Positions 53,701 through 62,419 of a stretch of 64,000 nucleotides of DNA are shown here, piece after piece (the stretch's first letter is position 1; each line of letters begins with the position of its first letter). The notes below the pieces were generated by a model that worked only from the letters and a program-made list of their open reading frames with translations, searched no databases and was not told the origin of the DNA. Source of the stretch: Sphaerimonospora sp050942215 (GTDB lineage: Bacteria > Actinomycetota > Actinomycetes > Streptosporangiales > Streptosporangiaceae). Position numbers and translations under genes: made by a program. The stretch lies in assembly GCF_050942215.1 (NCBI RefSeq), contig NZ_CP192057.1:62001-126000 (forward strand), given 5' to 3'.

Positions 53701-54772
53701 GTGCGGCGTTGACGTCCCGGTCGTGGACCGCCCCGCAGGCGCACTCCCACGACCGGACGTTCAGCGGCATCGCCTCTTGCAGGGTGCCGCACGCCGAGCA
53801 CAGCTTGCTGCTGGGGAACCACCGGTCCACGGTCACCAGCGTGCGTCCGTACCAGGCGCACTTGTACTCCAGCATCGAGCGGAGTTCCCGCCAGGACGCA
53901 TCGGAGATGGCGCGGGCCAGGCTGTGGTTGCGGACCATGGTGCGGACGGTCAGGTCTTCCACGGCGATCACTTGGTTCTCGCGAACAAGCCGTGTGGTGA
54001 CCTTGTGCAGGAAGTCGCGCCGTCGGTCGGTGATCCGCGCGTACACGCGGGCGACCTTCAATCGGGCCTTCTCGCGGTTTTTCGAGCCCTTCTGCTTGCG
54101 GGCCAGGGCACGCTGCGCCTTGGCGAGCTTGCGCCGGTCACGCCGCTCATGCCGGGGGTTGGTGACCTTCTCCCCGGTGGAGAGCGTGACCAGGGCGGTG
54201 ACCCCGGCGTCCACCCCAACCCGGTTCCCACTCGGGTCGAGTGGGCGGATCTTCTCCTCGACCAGAATCGACACGAACCACCGCCCGTCCGCGTCCCTGC
54301 TCACGGTGACCGTGGACGGCTCCGCCCCCTCCGGAAGCCGGCGCGACCACACGATGTTCAGCGGGCCGTCCATCTTCGCCAGGAACAGCCGCCCGTCCTT
54401 CCAGCGGAACGCGGAGCGGGTGTACTCCGCCGACGCACGCGAGCGCTTACGGGACTTGAACGCTGGGTACTTGGCTCGCTTGGCGAAGAAGTTCGCGAAC
54501 GCCGCTTGCAGGTGCCGAAGCGCCTGCTGGAGCGGCACGCTGGACACCTCGTTGAGGAACGCCGGTTCCTCGGTGCGCTTCCAGGCGGTGAGCATCGCCG
54601 AGGTCTCCACGTAGGAGACCCGGCGGCCCTCTTGGGTGTAGGCGCGGGTCCGCTCCTCAAGAGCCTTGTTGTAGACCAGGCGCACGCACCCGAACGTCCG
54701 GGCAAGCTCCTCGGCCTGCTCGGGGGTCGGGTAGAAGCGGTACTTGTACGCCCGCTTCACAAGCTGCGCCAT
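53666..54772 (-). CDS. tnpB: TnpB, RNA-guided endonuclease
   Basis: A 368-residue TnpB with KRAYKYRFYPTPEQAEELAR at the N-terminus, RuvC residues D188 (VGVDAGVTAL), E272 (IAVEDLTVR) and D353 (HDRDVNAARNI), and zinc finger CSACGT...CACG. It is only distantly similar to the copy at 24541, so the two were acquired separately. It appears intact. Confidence 0.92.
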   Translation of the reverse strand: MAQLVKRAYKYRFYPTPEQAEELARTFGCVRLVYNKALEERTRAYTQEGRRVSYVETSAMLTAWKRTEEPAFLNEVSSVPLQQALRHLQAAFANFFAKRAKYPAFKSRKRSRASAEYTRSAFRWKDGRLFLAKMDGPLNIVWSRRLPEGAEPSTVTVSRDADGRWFVSILVEEKIRPLDPSGNRVGVDAGVTALVTLSTGEKVTNPRHERRDRRKLAKAQRALARKQKGSKNREKARLKVARVYARITDRRRDFLHKVTTRLVRENQVIAVEDLTVRTMVRNHSLARAISDASWRELRSMLEYKCAWYGRTLVTVDRWFPSSKLCSACGTLQEAMPLNVRSWECACGAVHDRDVNAARNILAAGPAER

Positions 54773-55114
54773 GCCTCACATTTTACCGTACGATCAGCTA
54801 AGCATCATGCAGGTGTTCGAGACGGCGGTTCGCCTGGCAGCGAACCGCCTATCCCTGCCCTGCTCCGCAGGGGTCCGATTCCTCCCCCGCCTAAAGGCGG
54901 GGGTCTCCTCGGAGGTCCTGATGATGAGATCTTCCACACACGAACGATATAGCGGAGATCACCACCTGAAAGTGAGTTTTTCCGGGGCGGATTCGTACAC
55001 GTCGGAGGTGACGGGATGATCACCTCCGGGCTGAACAGGCAAATGAGGTTCATAAGCCGACGACATTCGAGGAGGTCGTACGGGAACACCGGACGTCCTG
55101 TCGGAGCAGGGGGG

Positions 55115-55207
55115 AACCGGGAAGAGGTCCGCCGGTCGAAGGCATCCCGATCTTCGGCGGGGAGGGCGGCACGGATGACGCGAGGTGCGGTCGTCGTGGA
55201 GCGGCAT
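55115..55207 (-). pseudogene. Possible DUF6247 fragment
   Basis: Minus-strand frame RVIRAALPAEDRDAFDRR resembles RAIRGALVIPEDREAFDAG of the intact DUF6247 gene at 55529, but the ATG at 55207 is in another frame. The surrounding 54931-55282 has no other recognisable content. Confidence 0.3.
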
Positions 55208-55282
55208 GCGGATCTCCTCAGGCGTTCGCCCGTGCCTCGGCCCGATGAGGATGCGTGGGCATGGTCGGCTCTGTCTTGCCGG

Positions 55283-55528
55283 TCAGGGCCATTCGAGGCG
55301 GACGAGGAGGGTCTCACGCTGTTCTTCGAGGACGACGTAGGTGGCGAGGCCGCGTTCGCCGAAAGTGTGGGTGAGCATGTTCGATCTCGGCTTCGCCCGG
55401 TTGTACGGTTCCCCGCTCCACGGAGCGGTCTCCAGCAGAGTGAACAACTCCGCGAGCGGGCGCAGCGCCTCGTCCGGTAGCGCGGCGATCTGCTCTTCGG
55501 CGACCGGATCGACGATGAGCTGGTACAC
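55283..55528 (-). CDS. RelE/ParE-family toxin
   Basis: An 81-residue protein: YQLIVDPVAEEQIAALPDEA at the N-terminus, then GERGLATYVVLEEQRETLLV and LEWP at the end, the compact RelE/ParE fold. The GTG at 55528 directly follows the stop of the DUF6247 gene, so the two form a pair. Such toxins cleave mRNA at the ribosome or block gyrase; which one is not decidable. Confidence 0.75.
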   Translation of the reverse strand: MYQLIVDPVAEEQIAALPDEALRPLAELFTLLETAPWSGEPYNRAKPRSNMLTHTFGERGLATYVVLEEQRETLLVRLEWP

Positions 55529-55861
55529 CTAAGCGTTGATTCCGCGAGCGGCAAGGATCTCGCGCCACGGCCTGCCCTCGGGACGGGGTCCTCCGGACAG
55601 CACCTGCTCGGCCCGGTCGTGCATCTGCCGCCGGCCTTCGGGGTCCCGTACGGAGTCGCAGGCGGAGATCCACCACCGGTGCACGAACGCGTTCAGTGCT
55701 CCGAGTTCGAGGCTGACCCGCACTTCGTCGAGCACCGCCTTCAGCCCGGCATCGAAGGCCTCGCGGTCTTCCGGGATGACCAGGGCGCCACGTATGGCTC
55801 GCAGGTTCTTCTCCGGCAACGGCGTCTCGCCCGGCACGAAGTCGTACGGCTGCGCGGTCAT
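55529..55861 (-). CDS. DUF6247-family protein, likely antitoxin partner
   Basis: A 110-residue protein from the ATG at 55861 (GGAAGGGAG upstream). NLRAIRGALVIPEDREAFDA is the DUF6247 signature. In actinomycetes these genes commonly precede a RelE/ParE gene, as here. The long intergenic region upstream (55862-56407) would hold the promoter. Confidence 0.7.
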   Translation of the reverse strand: MTAQPYDFVPGETPLPEKNLRAIRGALVIPEDREAFDAGLKAVLDEVRVSLELGALNAFVHRWWISACDSVRDPEGRRQMHDRAEQVLSGGPRPEGRPWREILAARGINA

Positions 55862-56407
55862 GGCCTGCTCCCTTCCCCGCCTATAGAGAGTACAGAGCCG
55901 AGACGACATCTTCGGCGAAGATCCACGCGGGGGCCGGGAAGACCGCCGGAGGCGTGGACGAGGGCGACATGTCAGCCCGGCCCGGAACCGGCGAACGCGC
56001 AGGCACGGCGCACCGATGGGCGGCGGTCTCACCGGTACTGACAGGTCGGTACGGCTCCCCCCGTTCTCGGCGTGGCCGGGGATCGGGGCCTTCGCATCCC
56101 GGCCGGGTGGCCGCAGGCGGCACCCCATCCCGGCGGCCGACTATGCGCCGGCTTAGCCCGTCCCCGCAACCCGGGTTCTCGCCCGCGCTCGGCTGCGGGC
56201 TGCGGTGGGCGAGTGGTGGCCGTTGAAGATCTTTTGCTGCGCAAAACATCTTCAACGGCCACCAGCACCCGGGTTGCGGGTCCGGTCACACCGTCGCTCC
56301 GTCTGCCTTTTCGCCGGGACGGGGCAGCCGCCGAAACAGCTCCCCCTCCGGTCAAGGACGCAAGAAACCCGTGTGGCGGCAGTGCCACGGCGAGGGGGAG
56401 GGGACCC
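55862..56407. other. Non-coding region with a large inverted repeat
   Basis: About 550 bp between divergent genes. It contains a 51-bp inverted repeat at 56214-56264 (arms TGGTGGCCGTTGAAGAT and ATCTTCAACGGCCACCA, then C/C, then TTTTGC/GCAAAA). A shorter ATCTTCG/CGAAGAT palindrome lies at about 55908. A related block is found at 60058-60133. No gene is supported here. Confidence 0.6.
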
Positions 56408-56869
56408 GTGCTCGACATCCACATCAGCCTTACCGGCAGGATCGCCTACGACCCGCGATTCTTCCCGTCCGATCACGAGGCGCCGGCCATGTGGTCGGCG
56501 GTGCTGGAGGTCAACGGGCCTCCCACGCCGCGCCGGGACGGCTCGACCTACATCCCCACGCGCCGGGTGGAGGTCGTCGTCTACGGTGTCGCGGCGATCC
56601 GCGCGCAGGAGTCGTACCGCAAGGGCCAGCTCATCATGGCCCAGGGCTGTGACCTGATCCCGCGCACGTATGAGACCCGGGACCGCGCCGGCAAGCCGAC
56701 CGTACGGGCCACGGTCAAGGTGATCGCCGCCAATCTCGGGCTGGCCTCCCGCTACAGCCCGGTCCACGAGGGCACCGCCGACTGGCCGGTCGACGCCTCG
56801 CCGCGCCGTCTGGCCCAGGGCGCCTCCGCGGTCGCCGCCGAGGAGCCCGCTGCCTCCTTCGCCGGCTGA
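56408..56869 (+). CDS. Single-stranded DNA-binding-like (OB-fold) protein
   Basis: A 153-residue protein from the GTG at 56408 (GAGGGGGAGGGG upstream). It starts VLDIHISLTGRIAYDPRFFP and has RRVEVVVYGVAAIRAQESYR and QLIMAQGCDLIPRTYE, echoing the SSB order (G-x-L...DPE; V-x-W/V...; G-x2-V...G). It is more diverged than the true SSB at 60507 and lacks its acidic tip. It opens a + strand gene group with the ParB-like and DUF932 genes. Confidence 0.6.
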   Translation: MLDIHISLTGRIAYDPRFFPSDHEAPAMWSAVLEVNGPPTPRRDGSTYIPTRRVEVVVYGVAAIRAQESYRKGQLIMAQGCDLIPRTYETRDRAGKPTVRATVKVIAANLGLASRYSPVHEGTADWPVDASPRRLAQGASAVAAEEPAASFAG

Positions 56870-57011
56870 CCTCCTCCTGCGGGCGGCCCGCGCCACCGGG
56901 CCGCTCGTACGGCTCCGCGTTCGCAAACGCTCCTCCCGCCGCTGGCAGGCCGTGTTGTACAGCTCTGCCTGCCCTTTTTGTCCTGTACCGCCATTTCGAA
57001 AGGAGTCCGCA

Positions 57012-58622
57012 GTGTCCACGACAACCGTCCCCGAGGGGGAGACCGACCTGGGTGAGGCCGAGGGTCTGCGCCTGGTCCGGATCCCACTCGCCCTTCTCGA
57101 CCACCACCCGGACAACGTCCGGGCCGATTTCGCGCTGACGGAGGCCTTCTGCCAGTCGCTTGCCGCCGAGCAGCAGGTGCCGGTGCACGTCATCCCGATC
57201 CCCGCCGACCACGAGCGGGCCGACGGGGAGGAGAGCTACCGGTTCTGGGTGACCAAGGGCAACCGGCGCCTGGCAGCCGCCCGCAGCACGGAACTGCCCG
57301 GCCTGCTGTGCCTGATCGACCTGGCCAAGGCCGGCGACCGTGCCGGCCAGTTCATCGACATGGTGGTGGAGAACGACGACGACTACCGGCGCGGGCTGAC
57401 CGCCTTCGAGCAGGCCCAGGCGCTGTTCGAGGCGCACCAGGCCGGCGCGAGCCGTACCCGCCTCCAGCGAGCCACCGGCCGCAACCGCCGGCAGATCAGC
57501 GAGGCTCTCACTGTCGGTGGCCTTTCGGCACAGGCTCGGCAGGCCGCCCGCCAGATGGACTATGAGTGGACGCTGGAGGACCTGGCGCTGCTGGCCGAGT
57601 TCGACGGCGACGAAGAGGGCCTCGCGGAGATCCACGAGCGGCTCCGCTGGGGAGGCAAGGTCCGCTACGTGGTCGAGCGCGTCCGCACCGAACGGGCTGA
57701 GGCCGCCGAGCACGCTCGGCTGCGGGCCGAGCTGGAACAGTCGGGCATTACCGTCACCGAGCAGCTTCCGCCGGGCGCGCTCACGCTCGCCCGCCTGACC
57801 GACGCCGTCGACGGCTTCGACCCCGAGACGCACGCCACCTGCGGTGGGCACGGGGTGTACTTCCGTTCGTTCGACAAGACCACTCCGGTGGCCTACTGCA
57901 CCACCCCGGATCAGCACGGCCACGCCGTACCGGCATCTCCCGTGGTGACTGGCACGGCCGAACCGGCCAAGGCCGATGACCTTGAGCGCAGGCTCGTCAT
58001 CGAGGGCAACCGGGCGTGGAAGGCCAGTGCCGTCGTACGCCAGGAATGGGTAGCCGCCCTGCTGGCCCGCACCACCGCACCCAGGCCGGTCCTGGCCTGG
58101 GTCGCCCGGCAGCTGGTGGAGATGCCCAATCCGCTGCGTGACAAGCTCACCGCTGCCCGGCACAGCCCGCTGTGGGCCACCCTCACCGGAAACTTCCGCG
58201 TGGAGAGTGCCGCCACCGTCCGGCCGGGACGGCTGCCGCTGCTGGCCCTGGCACCGATCGCCGTGGCTTACGAGCACCAGCTGACCGTCCCGGACACAGC
58301 CAGATACACCTGGCGGCAGGACCGATCCGGCCCGGTCGGCCGCGCCGACGCCCAGAGGTACCTGTCCCTGCTGGCCGAACTCGGCTACCCGCCCACCCCG
58401 ATCGAGCAGGCGATCATCGACGGTCTGCCGTACCGCGGTGACGCCCCCGTCGATGGGGAGCCGGAGCTCGACTCGTCGGTCGGCGGCGCGGACGTCGACA
58501 GCCGGTCGTTCGATGAGGCCGAGACGAACGGCAGCGAGCCCGCGACGGACGTCGACGCCTGGGTTGACCCCGAAACCGACTGCGACGCCGACGACGGCAC
58601 GCCGTACTCGGCGGCGGCCTGA
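57012..58622 (+). CDS. ParB N-terminal-domain protein
   Basis: A 536-residue protein from the GTG at 57012 with AGGAG 6 nt upstream. The ParB/Srx-like domain is at about residues 20-120: IPLALLDHHPDNVRADFALT, FWVTKGNRRLAAARS (the GxRR-type box). A helix-turn-helix-like stretch follows (GASRTRLQRATGRNRRQISE). The middle has CGGHGVYFRSF with a lone Cys. Unlike partition ParB there is no neighbouring parA, so it may act as a plasmid-type nuclease or regulator. The C-terminus is acidic and disordered. Confidence 0.8.
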   Translation: MSTTTVPEGETDLGEAEGLRLVRIPLALLDHHPDNVRADFALTEAFCQSLAAEQQVPVHVIPIPADHERADGEESYRFWVTKGNRRLAAARSTELPGLLCLIDLAKAGDRAGQFIDMVVENDDDYRRGLTAFEQAQALFEAHQAGASRTRLQRATGRNRRQISEALTVGGLSAQARQAARQMDYEWTLEDLALLAEFDGDEEGLAEIHERLRWGGKVRYVVERVRTERAEAAEHARLRAELEQSGITVTEQLPPGALTLARLTDAVDGFDPETHATCGGHGVYFRSFDKTTPVAYCTTPDQHGHAVPASPVVTGTAEPAKADDLERRLVIEGNRAWKASAVVRQEWVAALLARTTAPRPVLAWVARQLVEMPNPLRDKLTAARHSPLWATLTGNFRVESAATVRPGRLPLLALAPIAVAYEHQLTVPDTARYTWRQDRSGPVGRADAQRYLSLLAELGYPPTPIEQAIIDGLPYRGDAPVDGEPELDSSVGGADVDSRSFDEAETNGSEPATDVDAWVDPETDCDADDGTPYSAAA

Positions 58623-58666
58623 CTCACGATCGAGGGCGCGCGCCGAACGTCCAGACACGCCCTACG

Positions 58667-58690
58667 GGCCCGGCCTCACCAGGCCGGGCC
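58667..58690 (+). terminator. Terminator-like hairpin
   Basis: GGCCCGGCCT pairs perfectly with AGGCCGGGCC around CACC, followed by TTCC, between the ParB-like and DUF932 genes. The weak T-run suggests attenuation rather than full stop. Confidence 0.5.
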
Positions 58691-58718
58691 TTCCGCTTAT
58701 CACCCGGAAGGACTCCTG

Positions 58719-59876
58719 ATGACCATCGTCTATCCCGTTCCGCTCACCACCCGCAACGCCGACCTGGGCGACCTGCACGCGCTGCTGCGCGACCAGCACG
58801 CCCGCAAGGTCGATGTTCCGGTTGGCGCCGCGCAGATTCGCGCTGTCGGTACGCACCTGGAACTGATCGACACCCCGCCGGTGCTGTCGGATTCCGGCGT
58901 CACCGCCAGCACCGGCCTGTACCTGCCGACGGAGATCTGCGACCAGGGCCTGGCCGACAAGCTCGGCATCCCCCTGCCGTACTTGCGGCGACTGCGTGCC
59001 GAACGGCCCGGCCTGTACGAGGCCAACGTCAACGGCTGGCTGGAGACCGACGACCGCCGTTTCCTCGTACGCGCGCTGCGCGGCACCGGCGACGGGGTCG
59101 GCGTCGCCCGGGCGTTCCTGTCGGACCGCTACAAGATCATCGACAATCTGGACGTCCTCATGGCCGCACTCGACGGGGTACGGCTCGCCGGAGTCGACGT
59201 CCGCATCGACGGCTGCGACCTGACCGAACGGCGCATGTACGTCCGTGTGGTGTGCGAGCAGGTCGCCGCACTGGCCCCCGACCTGCTCCGCAACTACCGC
59301 AGCCCCTTTACCGGCGTCTCCGGCGCTGACAACCCGCTGGTGTTCGCCGGATTCGTGATCAGCAACAGCGAGACCGGCTGCGGCGCGTTCACCGTCACCC
59401 CGCGACTGCTGGTGCAGGTCTGCAACAACGGCCTGACCATCAACGCCGACGCCCACCGCCACGTCCACCTCGGCGGACGCCTCGACGGCGACGAGGGCGA
59501 CGGCGGCATCGTCCGCTGGAGCGGCGACACCCAGGACAAGAACCTGGCCCTGATCACCGCCAAGACCCGCGACGCCATCACCACCTTCCTGGACATCGAC
59601 TACGTCAAGGCCAAAATCCGCGAGCTGACCGAGGTCGCTGGCGCCGAGCTTGCCGACCCGGACAAGACCATCCAGACGGTCGCCACCAAGCTGCGATTCA
59701 CCGAGGAACAGCAGCGCGACATCCTGCGGCACTTCATCCGCGGCGGCGACCTGACCGCCGGCGGTGTGATGCACGCCGTCACCAGCGTCGCCCGGACCAT
59801 CGACGACGCCGACACCGCCCACGACATGGAAGGCCAGGCACTGCGCGCCCTGCACTTGGCCGCCACCGGCACCTGA
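58719..59876 (+). CDS. DUF932-family protein (phage/plasmid-related)
   Basis: A 385-residue protein with the DUF932 features: LADKLGIPLPYLRRL, AFLSDRYKIIDNLDVL, NSETGCGAFTVTPRLLVQVC, NGLTI and a C-terminal helical part (FTEEQQRDILRHFIRGGDLT). The family occurs on phages and plasmids next to ssb and parB-like genes, as here; the function is not known. GGAAGGACTCC precedes the ATG. Confidence 0.85.
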   Translation: MTIVYPVPLTTRNADLGDLHALLRDQHARKVDVPVGAAQIRAVGTHLELIDTPPVLSDSGVTASTGLYLPTEICDQGLADKLGIPLPYLRRLRAERPGLYEANVNGWLETDDRRFLVRALRGTGDGVGVARAFLSDRYKIIDNLDVLMAALDGVRLAGVDVRIDGCDLTERRMYVRVVCEQVAALAPDLLRNYRSPFTGVSGADNPLVFAGFVISNSETGCGAFTVTPRLLVQVCNNGLTINADAHRHVHLGGRLDGDEGDGGIVRWSGDTQDKNLALITAKTRDAITTFLDIDYVKAKIRELTEVAGAELADPDKTIQTVATKLRFTEEQQRDILRHFIRGGDLTAGGVMHAVTSVARTIDDADTAHDMEGQALRALHLAATGT

Positions 59877-60239
59877 CCTTCACCGCTCTCGCGCGGGCTC
59901 CTTCGGGGTGAGGACCCGTGTGTAGCCGCAGGCGAGGTTCACCGCCCGGCCCGTTCGCCCAGCGCCGGCGAGGCCCCCGCTTCGTGTTCTGGCCGGTCAG
60001 TCTCGCAGGCCCGGTCGTCCACGCAACCCGGCTCTCGCTGCGCTCGCCCCGCACGTTCAAGATCTTTTGCCGCGCGGAAAGTCGGCTCCACCCCGCACCC
60101 GCGCATCGAACCCGCCCGCGGCAAAACATCTTGCCCATACGGCGCCGCCCGGTTGCCCTTCCTCCCTTCCGCCTGCGTGCCCTCCCTCACCAGAACACGA
60201 CGCGGACGTCCGACAGGAGTCCGGGCGAAAGGAGCAGGC
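59877..60239. other. Non-coding region with a second inverted repeat
   Basis: About 360 bp. Arms CAAGATCTTTTGCCGCG (60058-60074) and CGCGGCAAAACATCTTG (60117-60133) form a long hairpin with a 42-base loop and a C/C mismatch in the same place as in the element at 56214. The upstream sequence (ACGCAACCCGGCTCTCGC) also resembles that before the first element (CCGCAACCCGGGTTCTCGC). Confidence 0.6.
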
Positions 60240-60422
60240 ATGAACCTCACCCTCGACCTCCCTCTCCAGCTCACCGACCTCACCGGCTGCGGTCGCTGCG
60301 GCGAGACGACCCCGATCGAGCAGCTGTTCCGCTGCGCCGACCGGACCTTGATCTGCCACGACTGCGTGACCGCGGCCGTCGAGGCCCACCGCCTGGCGGC
60401 TGTAGCCAGCCGAGAGATCTAG
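60240..60422 (+). CDS. Small zinc-ribbon-like protein
   Basis: A 60-residue protein from the ATG at 60240 with AAAGGAGCAGG upstream. CGRCGETTPIEQLFRCADRT, LICHDC gives four cysteines in CxxC...C...CxxC spacing, typical of a metal-binding ribbon. It sits between DUF932 and ssb and may be part of the same replication/transfer group. Confidence 0.65.
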   Translation: MNLTLDLPLQLTDLTGCGRCGETTPIEQLFRCADRTLICHDCVTAAVEAHRLAAVASREI

Positions 60423-60436
60423 GAACCACCCCGCGG

Positions 60437-60458
60437 GCGGGGGCCCCAATGCCCCCGC
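60437..60458 (+). terminator. Terminator-like hairpin
   Basis: GCGGGGGC pairs with GCCCCCGC around CCCAAT, 15 bp after the stop of the zinc-ribbon gene and about 50 bp before ssb. Confidence 0.45.
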
Positions 60459-60506
60459 GCGTCCCGTCCCGATCCCCACCCGATCACGGTCCAAGGAGGA
60501 CATCTG

Positions 60507-60977
60507 ATGGCCAACGAGACCGCCATCACCATCGTCGGCAACCTCGTCGACGACCCCGAGTTCCGTTTCACCAACAGCGGCCAGGCCGTCGTACGGTTCC
60601 GCATCGCGGCCAACGAGCGGTACGTCGACCGCCAGACAGGGGAGTGGAAAGACGGCGGCAGCCTCTTCCTGACCTGCAACGCCTGGCGTGAGCTCGGCGA
60701 ACATGTCGCCGAGTCCCTCCAGCGTGGCATGCGCGTCATCGTCCAGGGCCGCCTGCGCCAGCGCAGCTACGAGACCGACACCGGGGACAAGCGCACCGTC
60801 TACGAGATCGAGGTCGACGAGATCGGCCCCGCCCTCCGCTTCGCCATCGCGAAAGTGACCAAGGTCAAACGCGGCCAGCAGACCGCCCAGATCCCCCAGC
60901 AGGATCCGTGGCCGCCCGTCACGCCGATCCCAACAGCCACCACCACCACCGCCACCGTCGGCGCCCCTGGCTTCTGA
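60507..60977 (+). CDS. ssb: Single-stranded DNA-binding protein
   Basis: A 156-residue SSB: ITIVGNLVDDPEFRFTNSGQ, VVRFRIAANERYVDRQTGEW, LFLTCNAWRELGEHVAESLQ, RGMRVIVQGRLRQRSYE. It coats ssDNA during replication or conjugation. The usual acidic C-terminal tip (DDDIPF type) is absent; it ends TTTATVGAPGF, so partner recruitment may differ. AAGGAGG precedes the ATG. Confidence 0.92.
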   Translation: MANETAITIVGNLVDDPEFRFTNSGQAVVRFRIAANERYVDRQTGEWKDGGSLFLTCNAWRELGEHVAESLQRGMRVIVQGRLRQRSYETDTGDKRTVYEIEVDEIGPALRFAIAKVTKVKRGQQTAQIPQQDPWPPVTPIPTATTTTATVGAPGF

Positions 60978-61060
60978 TCGCAGCGCGGTGGCCGTACCGT
61001 CTCGTACGGTCCCCTCGCGGCAGGGCGGAACCGGGAAGAGAGGACGCACACCAGGGAAAC

Positions 61061-61079
61061 ATCGTATGGTTATCGTATG
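61061..61079 (+). promoter_or_regulatory. Direct repeat over the second antitoxin start, probable operator
   Basis: ATCGTATG occurs twice, separated by GTT (11-nt period), and the second copy contains the ATG start at 61077. It mirrors the arrangement at 309-328. Confidence 0.45.
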
Positions 61080-61346
61080 ACGACGAAGCCTGTCAGCGTG
61101 ACCATCGAGGAGCACCTGCTCGAGTACGCCAACGCCGAGGTGGCCGCCGGCCGGGCCCGGTCGGTGTCGGCCGTGGTCAACGCCGCCTTGGCGCGGCAGG
61201 CCGAGGCCGACCGCGAGGCCGACGCCGCGGTGCGCACCGCGGTGCAGACGGTCCGCTCGGACCCCGCGGCCACGGCTAAGGTACGGCGTATGACCGCCCA
61301 CCTGCTGACACAGCGCGAGCAGGCCGGCCTGGGGGCCGCTGGATGA
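61077..61346 (+). CDS. Ribbon-helix-helix antitoxin (VapB-like)
   Basis: An 89-residue protein: VSVTIEEHLLEYANAEVAAG, then RARSVSAVVNAALARQAEAD, a RHH domain with a charged C-terminal arm. It is of the same length and pattern as the antitoxin at 43-312. Its stop overlaps the toxin ATG by 4 nt. Confidence 0.78.
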   Translation: MTTKPVSVTIEEHLLEYANAEVAAGRARSVSAVVNAALARQAEADREADAAVRTAVQTVRSDPAATAKVRRMTAHLLTQREQAGLGAAG

Positions 61347-61768
61347 CCCCTCGCGGGTACGTCCTGGACACCACCGTGGTGTCGGAGATCGCGCGGGGGG
61401 ACCTACCGCTGATCACGATGCTGTTCGAGCTGGACGAGCACGGGATGCAGCTGGTGGTGCCGGCGCTTGTGGTGGCGGCGGTGGCCGCAGAGATGGGTGG
61501 CAGCGACGAGAGCGGGTTCCTGCCGGCGGTGCGGGGCATCGCCCGGCTGGACCATGGGGCGTACGGGGCCCTGGGCGGGTTCGACGACGCACTCGAGCTC
61601 GGACAGGCCGCCGCGCGGCTGAGTGACAAGCGGTCCTGGGAGGACGCGCACACCATGGTGCTGGCCCGGCGGGATGGCGTGGACATCCTCACTCTGGACG
61701 CTGGCCGCTGGTCGGAGCTGGAGCTGGATGGGGTGCAGGTCGCGGAAATCGCCGACCCCGACGAGTAG
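61343..61768 (+). CDS. PIN-domain toxin (VapC-like)
   Basis: A 141-residue PIN protein: GYVLDTTVVSEIARGDLPLI (first Asp), an acidic centre (DDALELGQAAARLSDKRSWE, DAHTMVLAR) and DILTLDAGRWSEL (last Asp). It should cleave RNA when the antitoxin is lost. Coupled to the antitoxin gene. Confidence 0.8.
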   Translation: MTPRGYVLDTTVVSEIARGDLPLITMLFELDEHGMQLVVPALVVAAVAAEMGGSDESGFLPAVRGIARLDHGAYGALGGFDDALELGQAAARLSDKRSWEDAHTMVLARRDGVDILTLDAGRWSELELDGVQVAEIADPDE

Positions 61769-62419
61769 CCTTCGATTCAATGCCGGTCGTGTCGTGCTCC
61801 TGGAACGACTCATCCGCCCAGGCGATGCCCGCCCTCACTCGGCATCGTCCCCAGGGGCGTCCTCGGGGTCAGGCCCGTAGCGGTCGCGGGTATAGATCTT
61901 GTCCACATACGCCGGCAGCACACCACACAGCGTGACAGAACGTGACGTGGCGTGCGCCTCGTTCGAGGGCGCTGCCACCGTCGTTTTCCCCCAACCGACC
62001 AGGGCCGTGGCCGGCGGGCGGAAACACAGTGGATGCCGGGGAGGATACGGGCGCCACGACGCCCAGGTCATGGGCGGAGCGGGATGCAGGATAATCCGTG
62101 ATCGGGGCGCCACTGTGCTCAGGAATTCGTGCTGAACGGCAGGTGCCCTTGAGGCTGACCGACATATCGGGCGCCGTTGAGGCTGGCTCCAAAAAAGCCT
62201 GTGCCCTGGGGATCGTCTTGCGACGATAGAGCCCGGGCTTACATGTCTCAGGCTGCCGGCGGCCGAAGTCGTTCGGCAGCCGTGACAGGTGGGCGCGGGC
62301 GATGTGGTGGTGACCGGGCCCGGAAATGGCTTAGCCCCGGCGACATGATCCGAAGATCAGCGGTCCACCGGGGCTTGTCGTGAGTAACTATACCCACCCG
62401 AACCCGAAGGAGATACAGC
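61769..62419. other. Intergenic region, no gene supported
   Basis: About 650 bp with mixed composition. The only structure noted is a long-range inverted repeat AGCCCCGG (62333-62340) / CCGGGGCT (62368-62375) just before the Abi gene. Frames of 80-100 codons on the minus strand lack ribosome sites and protein-like composition. Confidence 0.4.

Larger units (their letters stand above)
53540..54930 (-). mobile_element. Second IS605-like tnpB element
   Basis: The right end is TTGACTTCCTCCCC (53540 onward; on the minus strand ...GGGGAGGAAGTCAA, the classic end). The left region holds two perfect hairpins: GGCGGTTCGC/GCGAACCGCC (54824-54849) and CCCCCGCC/GGCGGGGG (54884-54903). The outer left limit is not certain. 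No tnpA is present. Confidence 0.6.

Noticed and set aside
56715..58658. A 647-codon frame on the minus strand opposite the ParB-like gene
   Set aside because: Shadow of a well-supported gene; no recognisable domain or ribosome site.
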